Assembly: GCF_028416575.1 (NCBI RefSeq)
Contig: NZ_JAMQKB010000026.1
Coordinates: 1-37,965 of the forward strand
Source of the DNA: Terrihalobacillus insolitus
GTDB lineage: Bacteria > Bacillota > Bacilli > Bacillales > Amphibacillaceae
Direction of reading: 5' to 3'
DNA: 37,965 nucleotides
Under the pieces are notes generated by a model. It searched no databases, had not been told where the DNA came from, and worked only from the letters and a program-made list of their open reading frames with translations. Position 1 is the first letter of the stretch, and each line of letters begins with the position of its first letter. The translations under genes were made by a program, and so were the position numbers. This document shows, piece by piece, positions 10,697 through 19,864 of this stretch.

Positions 10697-10740
10697 ATAT
10701 ACGAACATTATAAATCTATTAATTGATTTTGTTCGTGAAA
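10697..10740. promoter_or_regulatory. Candidate PurR operator (PurBox pair) upstream of purA
   Basis: ATATACGAACATT (10697-10709) matches the PurBox AWWWCCGAACWWT at 12 of 13 positions. An inverted GTTCG core (10731-10735) follows with 24 bases between the two cores, close to the spacing of B. subtilis PurBox pairs. The flanks of the second box are poor. B. subtilis purA is in the PurR regulon, which supports the call. Confidence 0.45.
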
Positions 10741-10749
10741 TGTACCCGT

Positions 10750-10788
10750 AAAAGAAAAGGATACCACCCATTGGTATCCTTTTCTTAT
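10750..10788 (-). terminator. Terminator overlapping the stop codon of the helicase gene
   Basis: AAGAAAAGGATACCA (10752-10766) pairs perfectly with TGGTATCCTTTTCTT (10772-10786). The 3' arm contains the TAA stop of the helicase gene (10785-10787), so terminator and stop codon share bases. Confidence 0.85.
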
Positions 10789-12158
10789 GCACCTGCTCCC
10801 ACTGGTGGAATATCACTTTCTTGATAACGATGGTCTAAATCAACGAATTTGTTATATTCTTTGACAAAGGCCAATTCTACTGTTCCAACAGGACCATTAC
10901 GTTGTTTAGATATGATTATTTCTATGATGTTTTGTTTTTCTGACTCTTGGTCATAATAGTCATCACGATATAGAAACCCAACTATATCGGCATCTTGTTC
11001 AATACTTCCAGATTCCCGTAGATCTGACATCATTGGTCGTTTATCCTGACGAGATTCTACCCCACGAGACAATTGGGATAACGCAATCAATGGAACATTT
11101 AGCTCCCTAGCAAGACCTTTTAATGACCGTGAGATCTCAGAGACTTCCTGTTGCCGGTTTTCTCTCGAATTTGCACTACCTTGAATAAGTTGAAGGTAGT
11201 CTATTAAAATCATACCCAAGCCATGTTCTTGCTTCAATCTACGACATTTGGAACGGATCTCATTCACACGAATCCCCGGGGTATCATCAATAAAAATTCC
11301 TGCATTAGATAAACTGCCCATTGCCATTGTTAGCTTGCCCCAGTCCTCCGATTGTAAGTTTCCTGTTCGAAGTCGCTGTGCATCAATGTTACCCTCCGCA
11401 CAAAGCATACGGGAAACGAGCTGTTCCGCACCCATTTCCAAGCTAAAGATTGCAACATTTTCTTGTGTGTGAATCGCCACATTTTGAGCGATATTTAGCG
11501 CAAATGCCGTTTTCCCTACAGAAGGTCGAGCCGCAATAATAATGAGGTCATTTCGCTGGAACCCTGATGTTATATGGTCAAGATCACGAAAACCGGATGC
11601 TACACCTGTAATCGATGCATTATGATGGTGAAGCTGTTCTATATTATCGTACACTTCAATCAGAACATCTTTAATGTTTTTAAATGCACCTGCATTTTTT
11701 CGATGGGAAACTTCTAGTATATTTTTCTCTGCTTCGTTTAAAGCTTCTTCTACATCATCTTCTTTTGAATAACCAGTGGTAACGATATCTGTTGCTGTTC
11801 GAATTAAACGGCGAAGCAAGGCCTTTTCTTCTACGATTTTACTATAGTAGTCTATGTTTGCTGCTGTTGGGACAGAGTTTGCTAGATCACTAAGGTAAGA
11901 TACCCCACCAACGTCATCTAGTACTTTTGCATTAGATAGTGCAGTCGTAACAGTGACAAGATCGATCGGCTCCCCTTTGTCAGTGAGCGTTACCATCGCA
12001 TGGAAGATTCGCTGATGACTTGCACGGAAAAAATCTTCTGGAACGAGCAATTCACTTGCTCTTGAAAGTGCTTCAGGTTCTAGGAAAACCGCTCCAATTA
12101 CAGCCTGTTCTGCTTCTATATTATGTGGTGGAATACGTTCGCTCCAAGATTCATTCAT
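10785..12158 (-). CDS. dnaC: Replicative DNA helicase (DnaB family; DnaC in B. subtilis)
   Basis: Hexameric helicase that unwinds DNA at the replication fork, 457 residues. An N-terminal DnaB domain (about 8-110, IPPHNIEAEQAVIGA) precedes the RecA-like ATPase with Walker A ARPSVGKTAF (GKT at 215-217), Walker B MILIDYLQL and the DnaB signature SQLSRGVESR. It is 19 bp downstream of rplI in the gdpP-rplI-helicase operon, the order found in B. subtilis, where the helicase is called DnaC. AAAGGAG lies upstream of the ATG. There is no intein or truncation. Confidence 0.97.
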   Translation of the reverse strand: MNESWSERIPPHNIEAEQAVIGAVFLEPEALSRASELLVPEDFFRASHQRIFHAMVTLTDKGEPIDLVTVTTALSNAKVLDDVGGVSYLSDLANSVPTAANIDYYSKIVEEKALLRRLIRTATDIVTTGYSKEDDVEEALNEAEKNILEVSHRKNAGAFKNIKDVLIEVYDNIEQLHHHNASITGVASGFRDLDHITSGFQRNDLIIIAARPSVGKTAFALNIAQNVAIHTQENVAIFSLEMGAEQLVSRMLCAEGNIDAQRLRTGNLQSEDWGKLTMAMGSLSNAGIFIDDTPGIRVNEIRSKCRRLKQEHGLGMILIDYLQLIQGSANSRENRQQEVSEISRSLKGLARELNVPLIALSQLSRGVESRQDKRPMMSDLRESGSIEQDADIVGFLYRDDYYDQESEKQNIIEIIISKQRNGPVGTVELAFVKEYNKFVDLDHRYQESDIPPVGAGA

Positions 12159-12177
12159 GCATCATTTCTCCTTTTTC

Positions 12178-12624
12178 CTATTCCTCTGAAACGTGTACTT
12201 TTATTGTTCCTGTTACTTCTGGATGGATCTTAACAGGTACATTCGTGTAACCGAGTGCACGTATCGGTTGATCCAATTCAATTTTGCGTTTATCCATTTT
12301 GATGTTGTAATCTTTTTTTAGCACTTCTGCAATTTGCTTACTCGTAATGGAACCGAATAAACGGCCGCCTTCCCCTGATTTCGCTTTAACTTCCACAGTC
12401 TTACTTTCCATTTTTTCTTTAAGCCGCTTTGCTTCCTCCACTTCTTCTTCTACCAGCTTATTTTCCTTGTTTTTTTTGGCCTTCAATGCCTTTAAATTTG
12501 CGTCATTTGCTTCAATAGCTATGTTGTTTTTTAAAAGGTAATTCCGCGCATATCCATCGGAGACATTTTTAACCTCGCCCTTTTTGCCTTTTCCTTTCAC
12601 GTCTTGGGTAAAAATCACTTTCAT
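12178..12624 (-). CDS. rplI: 50S ribosomal protein L9
   Basis: Large-subunit protein of 148 residues, the usual length. The N-terminal domain carries the L9 signature (GYARNYLL, residues 25-32). A long charged central helix (about 45-75) joins it to the C-terminal domain ([13 protein letters not shown]). Its ATG overlaps the gdpP stop codon by 4 bp, so the two are translationally coupled. Confidence 0.98.
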   Translation of the reverse strand: MKVIFTQDVKGKGKKGEVKNVSDGYARNYLLKNNIAIEANDANLKALKAKKNKENKLVEEEVEEAKRLKEKMESKTVEVKAKSGEGGRLFGSITSKQIAEVLKKDYNIKMDKRKIELDQPIRALGYTNVPVKIHPEVTGTIKVHVSEE

Positions 12625-14594
12625 TCTTTTGTTCCTCCTTCTAAATACTCATCGATAATTGTCTTTAATTGTTCCTCAGCTTCTATCGTAGTAATATCAG
12701 CTAATTGAGTGGCTGCGTTCGTCAAATGGCCACCACCATTCATTTGTTCCATAATGACCTGAACATTTACCTCTCCTAATGACCTAGCACTAATCCCAAC
12801 TCTTCCATCTTTTCTCTCCGAAATGACAAACGAAGCAACAATTCCACTCATCGTTAATAGTGTATCTGCAGCTTGAGCAATAACAACGGGGCCAAATACA
12901 TCACCTTGAGCGCCGGTAGATATTGCAATTTCATCTTTGTAAATAGTTGTATTCTCAATTAAACGACTTCTTCTCACATATAAATCAAGATCTTCCTTCA
13001 TAAACTTTTGCACTAAAATAGTATCTGCGCCTTTTGATCGCAAGTAGGATGCTGCATCAAATGTTCTGGAGCCTGTGCGTAATGTAAAGCTTTTCGTATC
13101 CACAATAATGCCAGCTAATAATGCCGTTGATTCCAGCATATTTAGACGCAATCCTTTTGGCTGATACTCCAGTAACTCTGTAACCAACTCTGAAGTGGAA
13201 GAAGCATATGGCTCCATGTATACAAGTGTTGGGCTTTCAATGAACTCCTCGCCGCGGCGGTGGTGATCAATAACAACAACATGGTCTGTCCTTGTAAGTA
13301 ATTTTTCTTCTCCAACTAGTGAAGGTTTATGAGTGTCCACTACAACGAGCAGTGTATTTTTCGTAACATAATCTAACGCTTGGTCTGGGCTTATAAAATG
13401 GGACGATAATTCTTCATTTTCCTGAATGACCTCAATCATTCGTTGTACTCCAGTGTCAATGTCATTATTGTCTATTAAGACGTAACCTTCCACATCATTT
13501 GCAATTGCTATTTTTAACACACCAATCGCTGCACCAACGGAATCCATATCAGGTGATTTATGGCCCATAACGATTACTTTATCACTTTCTTTTACTAGTT
13601 CCTTTAATGCATGGGAAATCACCCGTGCGCGTACCCTGGTTCTCTTTTCCATTGGACTCGTTTTTCCACCATAGAAACGAACCTTACCAGATTCTTCTTT
13701 GATGGCTACTTGATCTCCACCACGGCCAAGTGCCAGATCTAAACTTGATTGAGCCAAACCTCCTAAGCTAGGTAACGATGCTCCTCCTAGACCTATTCCA
13801 ATACTCAAAGTGAGCGGTACATTTTTGTCTGTAATTAGCTCCCTAACCTCATCTAAAACTTCAAACTTATTTTTCTCTAACTGGTTGAGGATTTGTTGAT
13901 TCATTACAGCTAAAAAACGTTCTTGTGAGATTCTTTTTAAATAAATTCCAAATTCATTCGACCATTTATTTAATGTAGATGTTACATTCGAGTTAATTTG
14001 GCTTTTAGCAGTGTCGTCCATTGCTTGTGTCATTTCTTCATAATTGTCTAAAAAGATAATAGCCAATACGGTTTGTTCATTATGATATAAATTTTGAATC
14101 TCGGTTTGTTTTGTTCGATCAAAAAAATATAATAATCGTTCCTCTCTTTTAATTAACGTTTGGAATTCAAACCCATCCAAATGAAGCCACAACTCAGATT
14201 TATTTTCCTTTATCATCGGTATTAAATCATCTGATAGCAAACTAAGTGACTGACCTACGATTGTGTCTTCCTCTGCAAATTTGTTCATATATGGATTCGC
14301 CCATTCGATTACATATTCCTCACTAAAAAGAACAATACCAATCGGCATTTCTAATAACGCCTCTTCCCCTACCTTTTTAACACGATGGGAGAGGGTGGTA
14401 ATGTATCTTTCGGTTTCACTAATTAATTGTTGCTCTGTTTTAATACTGTAGTAAAATGAAGCTCCTAAAAATAATGTCATTAGCAAACCGAGAGTCCATT
14501 GGTAGTACCAAATAAACCCTAACAACACAATTGATATTGCATAAATAATCCACAGATGATTACTCATTGTTGGTTTCTTAAAAAATTCTGGCAT
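12621..14594 (-). CDS. gdpP: GdpP (YybT) cyclic-di-AMP phosphodiesterase
   Basis: Membrane enzyme that hydrolyses c-di-AMP to pApA. The 657 residues contain two membrane helices (about 12-50), a PAS-like region (about 80-150) that binds heme in B. subtilis GdpP, a degenerate GGDEF domain (about 175-305, with RGGDQVAI at the signature site) and DHH/DHHA1 phosphodiesterase domains (about 335-650). Catalytic motifs are GHKSPDMDS (H345, D349, D351), VVDTHKP (D420), VIDHHRRGE (D443-H445) and a C-terminal GGGHLTNAA. The order yybS-gdpP-rplI is as in B. subtilis. It is coupled to rplI by a 4-bp overlap. Confidence 0.96.
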   Translation of the reverse strand: MPEFFKKPTMSNHLWIIYAISIVLLGFIWYYQWTLGLLMTLFLGASFYYSIKTEQQLISETERYITTLSHRVKKVGEEALLEMPIGIVLFSEEYVIEWANPYMNKFAEEDTIVGQSLSLLSDDLIPMIKENKSELWLHLDGFEFQTLIKREERLLYFFDRTKQTEIQNLYHNEQTVLAIIFLDNYEEMTQAMDDTAKSQINSNVTSTLNKWSNEFGIYLKRISQERFLAVMNQQILNQLEKNKFEVLDEVRELITDKNVPLTLSIGIGLGGASLPSLGGLAQSSLDLALGRGGDQVAIKEESGKVRFYGGKTSPMEKRTRVRARVISHALKELVKESDKVIVMGHKSPDMDSVGAAIGVLKIAIANDVEGYVLIDNNDIDTGVQRMIEVIQENEELSSHFISPDQALDYVTKNTLLVVVDTHKPSLVGEEKLLTRTDHVVVIDHHRRGEEFIESPTLVYMEPYASSTSELVTELLEYQPKGLRLNMLESTALLAGIIVDTKSFTLRTGSRTFDAASYLRSKGADTILVQKFMKEDLDLYVRRSRLIENTTIYKDEIAISTGAQGDVFGPVVIAQAADTLLTMSGIVASFVISERKDGRVGISARSLGEVNVQVIMEQMNGGGHLTNAATQLADITTIEAEEQLKTIIDEYLEGGTKE

Positions 14595-14660
14595 ATTTTC
14601 GTCAGCTCCTAACTAAGCTGGGATCATGAACAATCGAATTCTGCGCCTTTGATCATTCAC

Positions 14661-15605
14661 CTATTTTACTTTTGGCTGAATTCGATCTCTTAAAGAAAAG
14701 CCTACATCAATTATACCTAAGATTCTCACAAGATACAGTCCAATTAACGGAAAAAGAAAAGCAATAACAATAGTAATTATTGGAACTGCCTTTGATAAAC
14801 CCTTTGTATAGGAATAAAAGAAGACAAAGGAGAATCCTTGAATGGTAATTAACAGTCCAACAAGATTGGACACATTCCATGCTGCTAAATAAATACTGCT
14901 ATTATCCTCCAATTGAAACCAAGTTACTATGATGGCTAAAAGATAAAACCAGATAATTACTTTTGGCAATTGAAAATGACGAAAAGCAGGGAAATATAAA
15001 GCATGTTGTCCTATTCGATTTATTACTTTGTAGCTAATCCATTGACTAACAAATGCAAGAACGATCGCAGCCATCACGATGCCAACTGGTAAAAGATCGA
15101 TCATTTTCCTCATTTGATCAAATACCATTTGTGCATTATCAGAATTGGATTGTAGATTAAACTGTTCCATCATATTCTGACTCATCACAATAGATTGTTC
15201 CATTACATTCTCTATTTCTTGTACGAAGTTTACTTGAAAAATCCACTGTGAAAAAATAATTGTAAATACGATCCCTAAAACAAAACCAATTGTACCTCTT
15301 GCCCATGTTTCATATGCAGTAATCTCGCTTCTAATTCCTGTTCCGATTAAGATTCCACCCAAGCCCATCGTGATAGTTATCGGAATGGATAGAACGGTTG
15401 CAAATAACGAAGAAACGATCAGCATACCCAACAACAATACAATTGATTGCTTCCAGCCATGCCTCATGGTGTACACGATGATAGGTACAGGTAAGATAAA
15501 TATAGCCACCATATCAGCTAGTGGGACATAAAATGCGATTAATAGGAATAGTAAATAAAGTGCAATAAACAATGCACCTTCTGTTATTTTTCTTGATCCA
15601 TTCAC
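14661..15605 (-). CDS. yybS: YybS-family membrane protein (DUF2232)
   Basis: Integral membrane protein of 314 residues with about eight hydrophobic segments (for example LFIALYLLFLLIAFYVPLA at 13-31, VLLLGMLIVSSLFATVLSI, and ITIVIAFLFPLIGLYLV near the C-terminus). It matches the DUF2232 family and lies directly upstream of gdpP as in B. subtilis. The function is unknown; the fold is reminiscent of small-molecule transport components. The start is GTG with GAGGTG 8 bases upstream. A 66-bp gap separates it from gdpP, so they probably share a transcript. Confidence 0.85.
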   Translation of the reverse strand: MNGSRKITEGALFIALYLLFLLIAFYVPLADMVAIFILPVPIIVYTMRHGWKQSIVLLLGMLIVSSLFATVLSIPITITMGLGGILIGTGIRSEITAYETWARGTIGFVLGIVFTIIFSQWIFQVNFVQEIENVMEQSIVMSQNMMEQFNLQSNSDNAQMVFDQMRKMIDLLPVGIVMAAIVLAFVSQWISYKVINRIGQHALYFPAFRHFQLPKVIIWFYLLAIIVTWFQLEDNSSIYLAAWNVSNLVGLLITIQGFSFVFFYSYTKGLSKAVPIITIVIAFLFPLIGLYLVRILGIIDVGFSLRDRIQPKVK

Positions 15606-15674
15606 GGTTGAGCACCTCTTTTTTCTGTTTACGGCAACAAATTATTATATTGGATACATGAATTGGGTTTGTAG

Positions 15675-15707
15675 AAAAAGCACAGCTCCGTCTGCTGTGC
15701 TTTTTTA
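15675..15707. terminator. Bidirectional terminator in a divergent gap
   Basis: AAAAAGCACAGC pairs with GCTGTGCTTTTTT across TCCGTCT. It lies between two divergently transcribed genes (yybS and the HAD gene), where no terminator is needed. It may be left over from a gene that once preceded yybS on the minus strand. The whole 15606-16060 gap holds only this hairpin and the MITE-like repeat. Confidence 0.7.
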
Positions 15708-15866
15708 TAGGGTGAATTATTACTATTTCTATTTGAATTCCACGAGATCATTATAAACGATGTCCATCTGTTTTTACAAACAATGTTCGTTATCCAAAAC
15801 TTGCACCCTTTTTTCATCTTTACTTATGTAATATTTACATGTACGATTTTTTATGAAACAGTAAAA

Positions 15867-16021
15867 GTGCGTGTTCAAAAAGTCGGCAAATTAGAAGCAA
15901 GCAGGTCGAGGCGGCGTAGTTTTGAGGAGCGCAGTGTAGACATAACCTACATGAGAACCGGAAAAACAAGCCAACGAAGAGATGCGCCGCTTATCATTTG
16001 GTGACTTTTTGAACAACCTCT
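15867..16021 (+). repeat. MITE-like dispersed repeat, copy A
   Basis: About 155 bp with imperfect terminal inverted repeats: the left end has GTTCAAAAAGTCGGCAAAT, and the right end read in reverse has GTTCAAAAAGTCACCAAAT. It is the inverted counterpart of the copy at 26790-26946, and the two match closely over their whole length. There is no coding capacity. The 16-base sequence TAAAAGTGCGTGTTCA occurs at both edges (15862-15877 and 16021-16036). The repeat ends 39 bp before the start codon of the HAD phosphatase gene and so sits in its promoter region. Confidence 0.85.
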
Positions 16022-16060
16022 AAAAGTGCGTGTTCATTTAATGACGGGGAGGAATGACAT

Positions 16061-16840
16061 ATGATTAAAGCTCTATTCTTTGACCTTGACGATACTTTAT
16101 TATGGGATCAAAAAAGTGTTAAAGTCGCTTTCACAGCTACCTGCAACATTGCCAAAGACCAACTTGGAATTGATCCAAATCAATTAGAAATAGCAGTTAG
16201 AAAGAATGCAAGACAACTGTATGCAACATATCCCACTTATCCATTCACGCAAATGATCGGAATTAACCCTTTTGAAGGTCTATGGGGTGAATTTAACGAT
16301 GATGGTAAAGACTTTAACCAGTTAAAAGCGATCGTATCTGACTATCGCAGAAATGCATGGATTGCAGGATTAAAGGACATTGGCATAGATGATGTAGAAT
16401 TAGGGGAATTTTTAGCAGAAACCTTTCCTATTGAACGAAAAAAACACCCTTTTGTTTTTGATGATTCTTTTGAAGTGTTAGATCAACTAAAACATAATTA
16501 TACACTTCTGTTATTAACAAATGGAGCCCCAAGTTTGCAGAATACAAAGCTATCCATTACCCCAAAATTAAAAACGTACTTTGATCATATTGTTATTTCT
16601 GGTAATTTTGGAAAAGGAAAACCAGATCCATCTATTTTTGTGCATGGATTAGAAACCGTTTCTTTGAAAAGGGACGAGGTACTAATGATTGGCGATAATC
16701 TCATGACGGATATCCTTGGTGCAACGAGAGCAGGCATTCCGTCCGTATGGATCAATCGCTTTGATAAAGAAAGAAATGAAGTAAACCCTGATTTTGAAAT
16801 AAAACAGCTGCAAGAGCTATTTACTATTTTAGACCAATAG
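16061..16840 (+). CDS. HAD-family hydrolase, probable phosphoserine phosphatase (YsaA-like)
   Basis: Subfamily IA HAD phosphatase of 259 residues. Motif I is FFDLDDTL with nucleophile D8 and general acid D10; motif II is LLLLTNGAPS; the lysine is in GKGKPDPSIF; motif IV is MIGDNLMTDILGA. A helical cap (about 20-110) lies between motifs I and II. It resembles B. subtilis YsaA, which has been assigned as a phosphoserine phosphatase. It is convergent with serA and the linked aminotransferase, so an L-phosphoserine substrate is my inference; HAD substrates are hard to tell from sequence. RBS GGGGAGG precedes the ATG. Confidence 0.8.
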   Translation: MIKALFFDLDDTLLWDQKSVKVAFTATCNIAKDQLGIDPNQLEIAVRKNARQLYATYPTYPFTQMIGINPFEGLWGEFNDDGKDFNQLKAIVSDYRRNAWIAGLKDIGIDDVELGEFLAETFPIERKKHPFVFDDSFEVLDQLKHNYTLLLLTNGAPSLQNTKLSITPKLKTYFDHIVISGNFGKGKPDPSIFVHGLETVSLKRDEVLMIGDNLMTDILGATRAGIPSVWINRFDKERNEVNPDFEIKQLQELFTILDQ

Positions 16841-16866
16841 TGTTTATAGTTTATCTATGAATTTCG

Positions 16867-16911
16867 AATCAAAAAAACACAGACCATCTCTCAAGGCTGT
16901 GTTTTTTGATT
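16867..16911. terminator. Bidirectional terminator between the HAD gene and serA
   Basis: ATCAAAAAAACACAG pairs with CTGTGTTTTTTGAT around a loop. It serves both convergent genes. Confidence 0.85.
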
Positions 16912-16912
16912 G

Positions 16913-16930
16913 ATTTTTGAACATCCTCTT
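16913..16930 (-). repeat. Solo end of the MITE-like repeat at the serA stop codon
   Basis: Read on the minus strand, TAAGAGGATGTTCAAAAA runs from the serA stop codon (TAA, 16931-16929) into the gap. It is the same sequence that follows the yyaC stop codon at 26787, where a full repeat copy starts. Here the rest of the element is missing. Confidence 0.5.
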
Positions 16931-18515
16931 ATAGATCAATTGCTGTGACACCATAAATATCGGATAGCTGTTTCAGCTGTTCTAATCCCTCTTTTTCCAA
17001 ATGCTTATCAACTGTCAAAATCATAATCGCATCGCCACCCACATTCGATCGCCCTACCTGCATTGTTGCAATATTAACAAGCTCCTTTGCTAGGAGTGTT
17101 CCAACCCTTCCGATCGCACCTGGTTGGTCCTTATGACGTACAAACACCATATGACCCTCTGGAATAACATCAACACTATAGTCATCCACTTTGACAAGTC
17201 TTGCACCGAGCCCATTTAGCAATGTTCCTGCAACACTTCTTGTCCCCAAATTCGTTCTTACTTCTACTGTCAAAAGGTTCGTAAATCCTTTAGAAGAACT
17301 TGTTTTGTGTTCATTTATAGTAATTCCCTTTTTTTCCGCTAAATAAGTAGCATTTACGTCATTTACATGATCACCCAAATGTCGTTTTAAGAGACCTTTA
17401 ACTGTATTTCTAGTGAGGGGTGAAACTTCTACATCCGTTAAATCACCTGCATAATAAATATTGACCTCTTCCATTGCTTCCTGTGTGAGGTTCGTTAAAA
17501 AAATTCCGAGCTTTTCAGAAAGATGGAAATATGGTTCAATTTTGTTCATTACCTCTTTCGGAACAGAAGGTAGATTTACTGGATTTCTTGCTAACCCTCC
17601 TGTTAAAAAGGTAACGACATCCTTACTAACGTCAATTGCTACATTTTCTTGTGCCTCTTTCGTACTAGCACCAAGATGTGGTGTAGCAATAACCTCTGGT
17701 AGTTCTAATAGTTTATGATCCGTAATTGGTTCTTCTTCAAAAACGTCCAATGCAGCACCTGCAACCTTTTTGGTTACAATTGCTTGATAAAGTGCTTCCT
17801 CGTCAATAATCCCACCTCTTGCACAATTGACAATTTGGACACCATCTTTCATTTGCTCAAATGCTTTTTGATTAATAAGGTGCTTTGTTTCCTTTAGCAA
17901 TGGTGTGTGTACCGTAATAAAATCTGCACTTTGTAATACCTCCTCAAGCGTGCCATAGCCAATTCCCATTTTCTTTGCTTTTTCTTCCGTTAAAAATGGA
18001 TCGTACGCTTTCACATTCATTCGTTGCCCTTTAGCACGGAATGCCACCTCGGCTCCAATTCTGCCTAGCCCAACAACACCAAGGGTTTTATTTTTGAGTT
18101 CCACTCCAACATATGATTTTCTATCCCATTTATTATGTTTTAATGCGTGAAACGCCTGAGGAATATTTCTCGCTAAGGACATAATCATTGCCATTGTGTG
18201 CTCTGCTGCTGAATTTGTGTTTCCATCAGGCGCATTTACAACAAGAACACCAAATTCAGTTGCTGCTTCTAAATCGATATTATCAACACCAACACCTGCC
18301 CGACCAATGACTTTTAAATTGGTTGCTTTGCTTATAAGATCACGTGTGACCTGTGTCTGACTTCTCACAAGTAATGCGTCATATTCATGAATCTTCTCAG
18401 CGAGCTGTTCTGGTGTCAAAGCCGTTTGTATTGTGATTTCTACTCCGTCCGCTTTACGCAATGGCTGTATCCCATCTTCACTTAACGGATCACTAACTAA
18501 GATCTGATAAACCAC
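16929..18515 (-). CDS. serA: D-3-phosphoglycerate dehydrogenase
   Basis: Oxidises 3-phosphoglycerate to 3-phosphohydroxypyruvate with NAD, the first step of serine synthesis. The 528 residues are the long form: catalytic and NAD domains ([11 protein letters not shown], nucleotide loop [33 protein letters not shown] with the active-site His), an intervening domain (about 320-450) and a C-terminal ACT domain (about 455-528, [14 protein letters not shown]), which in some relatives binds serine as feedback inhibitor. The start is GTG with AAAGGAGG upstream, and it follows the aminotransferase stop codon with no gap, so the two genes form an operon. Confidence 0.97.
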   Translation of the reverse strand: MVYQILVSDPLSEDGIQPLRKADGVEITIQTALTPEQLAEKIHEYDALLVRSQTQVTRDLISKATNLKVIGRAGVGVDNIDLEAATEFGVLVVNAPDGNTNSAAEHTMAMIMSLARNIPQAFHALKHNKWDRKSYVGVELKNKTLGVVGLGRIGAEVAFRAKGQRMNVKAYDPFLTEEKAKKMGIGYGTLEEVLQSADFITVHTPLLKETKHLINQKAFEQMKDGVQIVNCARGGIIDEEALYQAIVTKKVAGAALDVFEEEPITDHKLLELPEVIATPHLGASTKEAQENVAIDVSKDVVTFLTGGLARNPVNLPSVPKEVMNKIEPYFHLSEKLGIFLTNLTQEAMEEVNIYYAGDLTDVEVSPLTRNTVKGLLKRHLGDHVNDVNATYLAEKKGITINEHKTSSSKGFTNLLTVEVRTNLGTRSVAGTLLNGLGARLVKVDDYSVDVIPEGHMVFVRHKDQPGAIGRVGTLLAKELVNIATMQVGRSNVGGDAIMILTVDKHLEKEGLEQLKQLSDIYGVTAIDL

Positions 18516-19673
18516 TTAATATGCCTCCTTTTTTAAATAAACTTCTTGTGCTGCTGCAGTTCCACTACCAAGGGGAACGTTCTTTCCGATTCTTTTTAAT
18601 GCAATTTCTAGTATGGCAACGATTTGTAAAATATCTGCAGGAGCGCAATACCCCATATGCCCGATTCGAAATATTTCGCCTTTCAAATGTTGTTGACCAC
18701 CAGCAACGGAAAGGGCAAACTCTTGTTTTAACACCTTTCGTAGATCCTCTGCTTGAAAATCAGCTGGACGTATTGCAGTTACAGTAGGTGAAGCCGCAAC
18801 ATCACTTGTCAATAATGGTAGTTTTAATGCATTAGCTGCAGCGCGTGTCATTTCCATCATAGTTTGGTGTCGTTTATAAACATTTGATAGCCCTTCTGCT
18901 TCAAAAAGCTGAAGCACTTGCTCCAACCCGAACAGGAGCGATAAAGCTGGTGTAAAAGGCGTGCTATCTTTTATAAGATTATCCCTGTATTTTTTTAAAT
19001 CTAGATAAAATCGAGATTGCTCATTATTCTCGATCACGTTCCAAGCTCGTTCACTAGCAGCAACAAAAGTTAGACCCGCAGGCAGCATGAAAGCCTTTTG
19101 TGAACCAGTTACTAGTATGTCAATGCCCCACTCATCCATTTTTGTATCCACACCACCAATACACGACACCCCATCTACTACTAGTAAAGCATCAGATGAC
19201 TGGTGTACCATTTCTGAGAGTGCTTGAATCGGATTGAGAACGCCTGTTGATGTCTCACAGAATGTTGCAAACACTGCCTTTATAGTTGGATTTTCTTCGA
19301 GTAATACTTTCACCTGATTTGGATCTAAGGCATTACCCCATTCAACATCTAAACGACGGACACGAATTTGATATGATTCGCAGATTTTCGCAAATCGATC
19401 TCCAAATGAACCCGTAACGATAACAAGTACTTCATCGCCTGCCTTTACAGTATTGACAACAGCCGTTTCTAAACCTGCCGTGCCACTGCCAGTGATGACA
19501 ACAACATCCTGGTCCGTACCGAAAATCGGCTTCAATTTAGGACGGATCGTTTGGATCAATTGTTTTGCTTCTTGCCCCCTATGTCCTATCATTGGTTGAA
19601 CCATTGCCCTCTGTACACTTGGAGGAATAGGTGATGGCCCTGGAATTCTTAATAGCTGGTGATCTGCTAACAT
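18516..19673 (-). CDS. Class V PLP aminotransferase, likely phosphoserine aminotransferase role
   Basis: Fold-type I, class V aminotransferase of 385 residues, of the alanine/serine-glyoxylate (purine catabolism PucG-like) branch and not the classical SerC branch. The PLP lysine is K193 in TGSQKAFMLPAG, the PLP ring Asp is D167 in VVDGVS, and the phosphate loop is TGSGTAGLE (61-69). It abuts serA with zero spacing and has AAAGGAG before its ATG. This linkage suggests that it converts 3-phosphohydroxypyruvate to phosphoserine. Such serA-linked class V enzymes occur in several lineages without serC, but the activity here is inferred; serine-glyoxylate or serine-pyruvate transamination remains possible. 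Confidence 0.85.
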   Translation of the reverse strand: MLADHQLLRIPGPSPIPPSVQRAMVQPMIGHRGQEAKQLIQTIRPKLKPIFGTDQDVVVITGSGTAGLETAVVNTVKAGDEVLVIVTGSFGDRFAKICESYQIRVRRLDVEWGNALDPNQVKVLLEENPTIKAVFATFCETSTGVLNPIQALSEMVHQSSDALLVVDGVSCIGGVDTKMDEWGIDILVTGSQKAFMLPAGLTFVAASERAWNVIENNEQSRFYLDLKKYRDNLIKDSTPFTPALSLLFGLEQVLQLFEAEGLSNVYKRHQTMMEMTRAAANALKLPLLTSDVAASPTVTAIRPADFQAEDLRKVLKQEFALSVAGGQQHLKGEIFRIGHMGYCAPADILQIVAILEIALKRIGKNVPLGSGTAAAQEVYLKKEAY

Positions 19674-19751
19674 AACATTTTGCTCCTTTCCTGACCTTTA
19701 AATAGTATTTAAAATAAACGTGACAATTGCAGAACAATAGGTGTACTACTT

Positions 19752-19864
19752 ATAAAATTGAACTACCCACCACTTACAAAAGAAAGTTCGCTTTTGTTGA
19801 AGTGGGGGATTCTAGTTAAATAGACATACACGGTTTATGTTGTGTATGACCGTATCCCGTTCAA
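19752..19864 (-). ncRNA. Candidate omega-RNA (right-end guide RNA) of the TnpB element
   Basis: TnpB nucleases use an RNA from the 3' end of their gene and the element's right end, whose last bases plus flank act as the guide. The stretch between the tnpB end and the element end holds two strong hairpins: GGATACGGTCATAC... near 19845, and the CCCCCACTTC/GAAGTGGGGG-type arm near 19770-19810. The guide would come from the flank past about 19752. This is inferred from position and structure only. Confidence 0.4.

Noticed and set aside
15783..15797. Lone PurBox-like GTTCG core near the yybS upstream region
   Set aside because: No second core lies at the right spacing and the genes are not purine related.
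15629..15817. Minus-strand 62-codon frame upstream of yybS
   Set aside because: It runs through the strong terminator hairpin and has no RBS.
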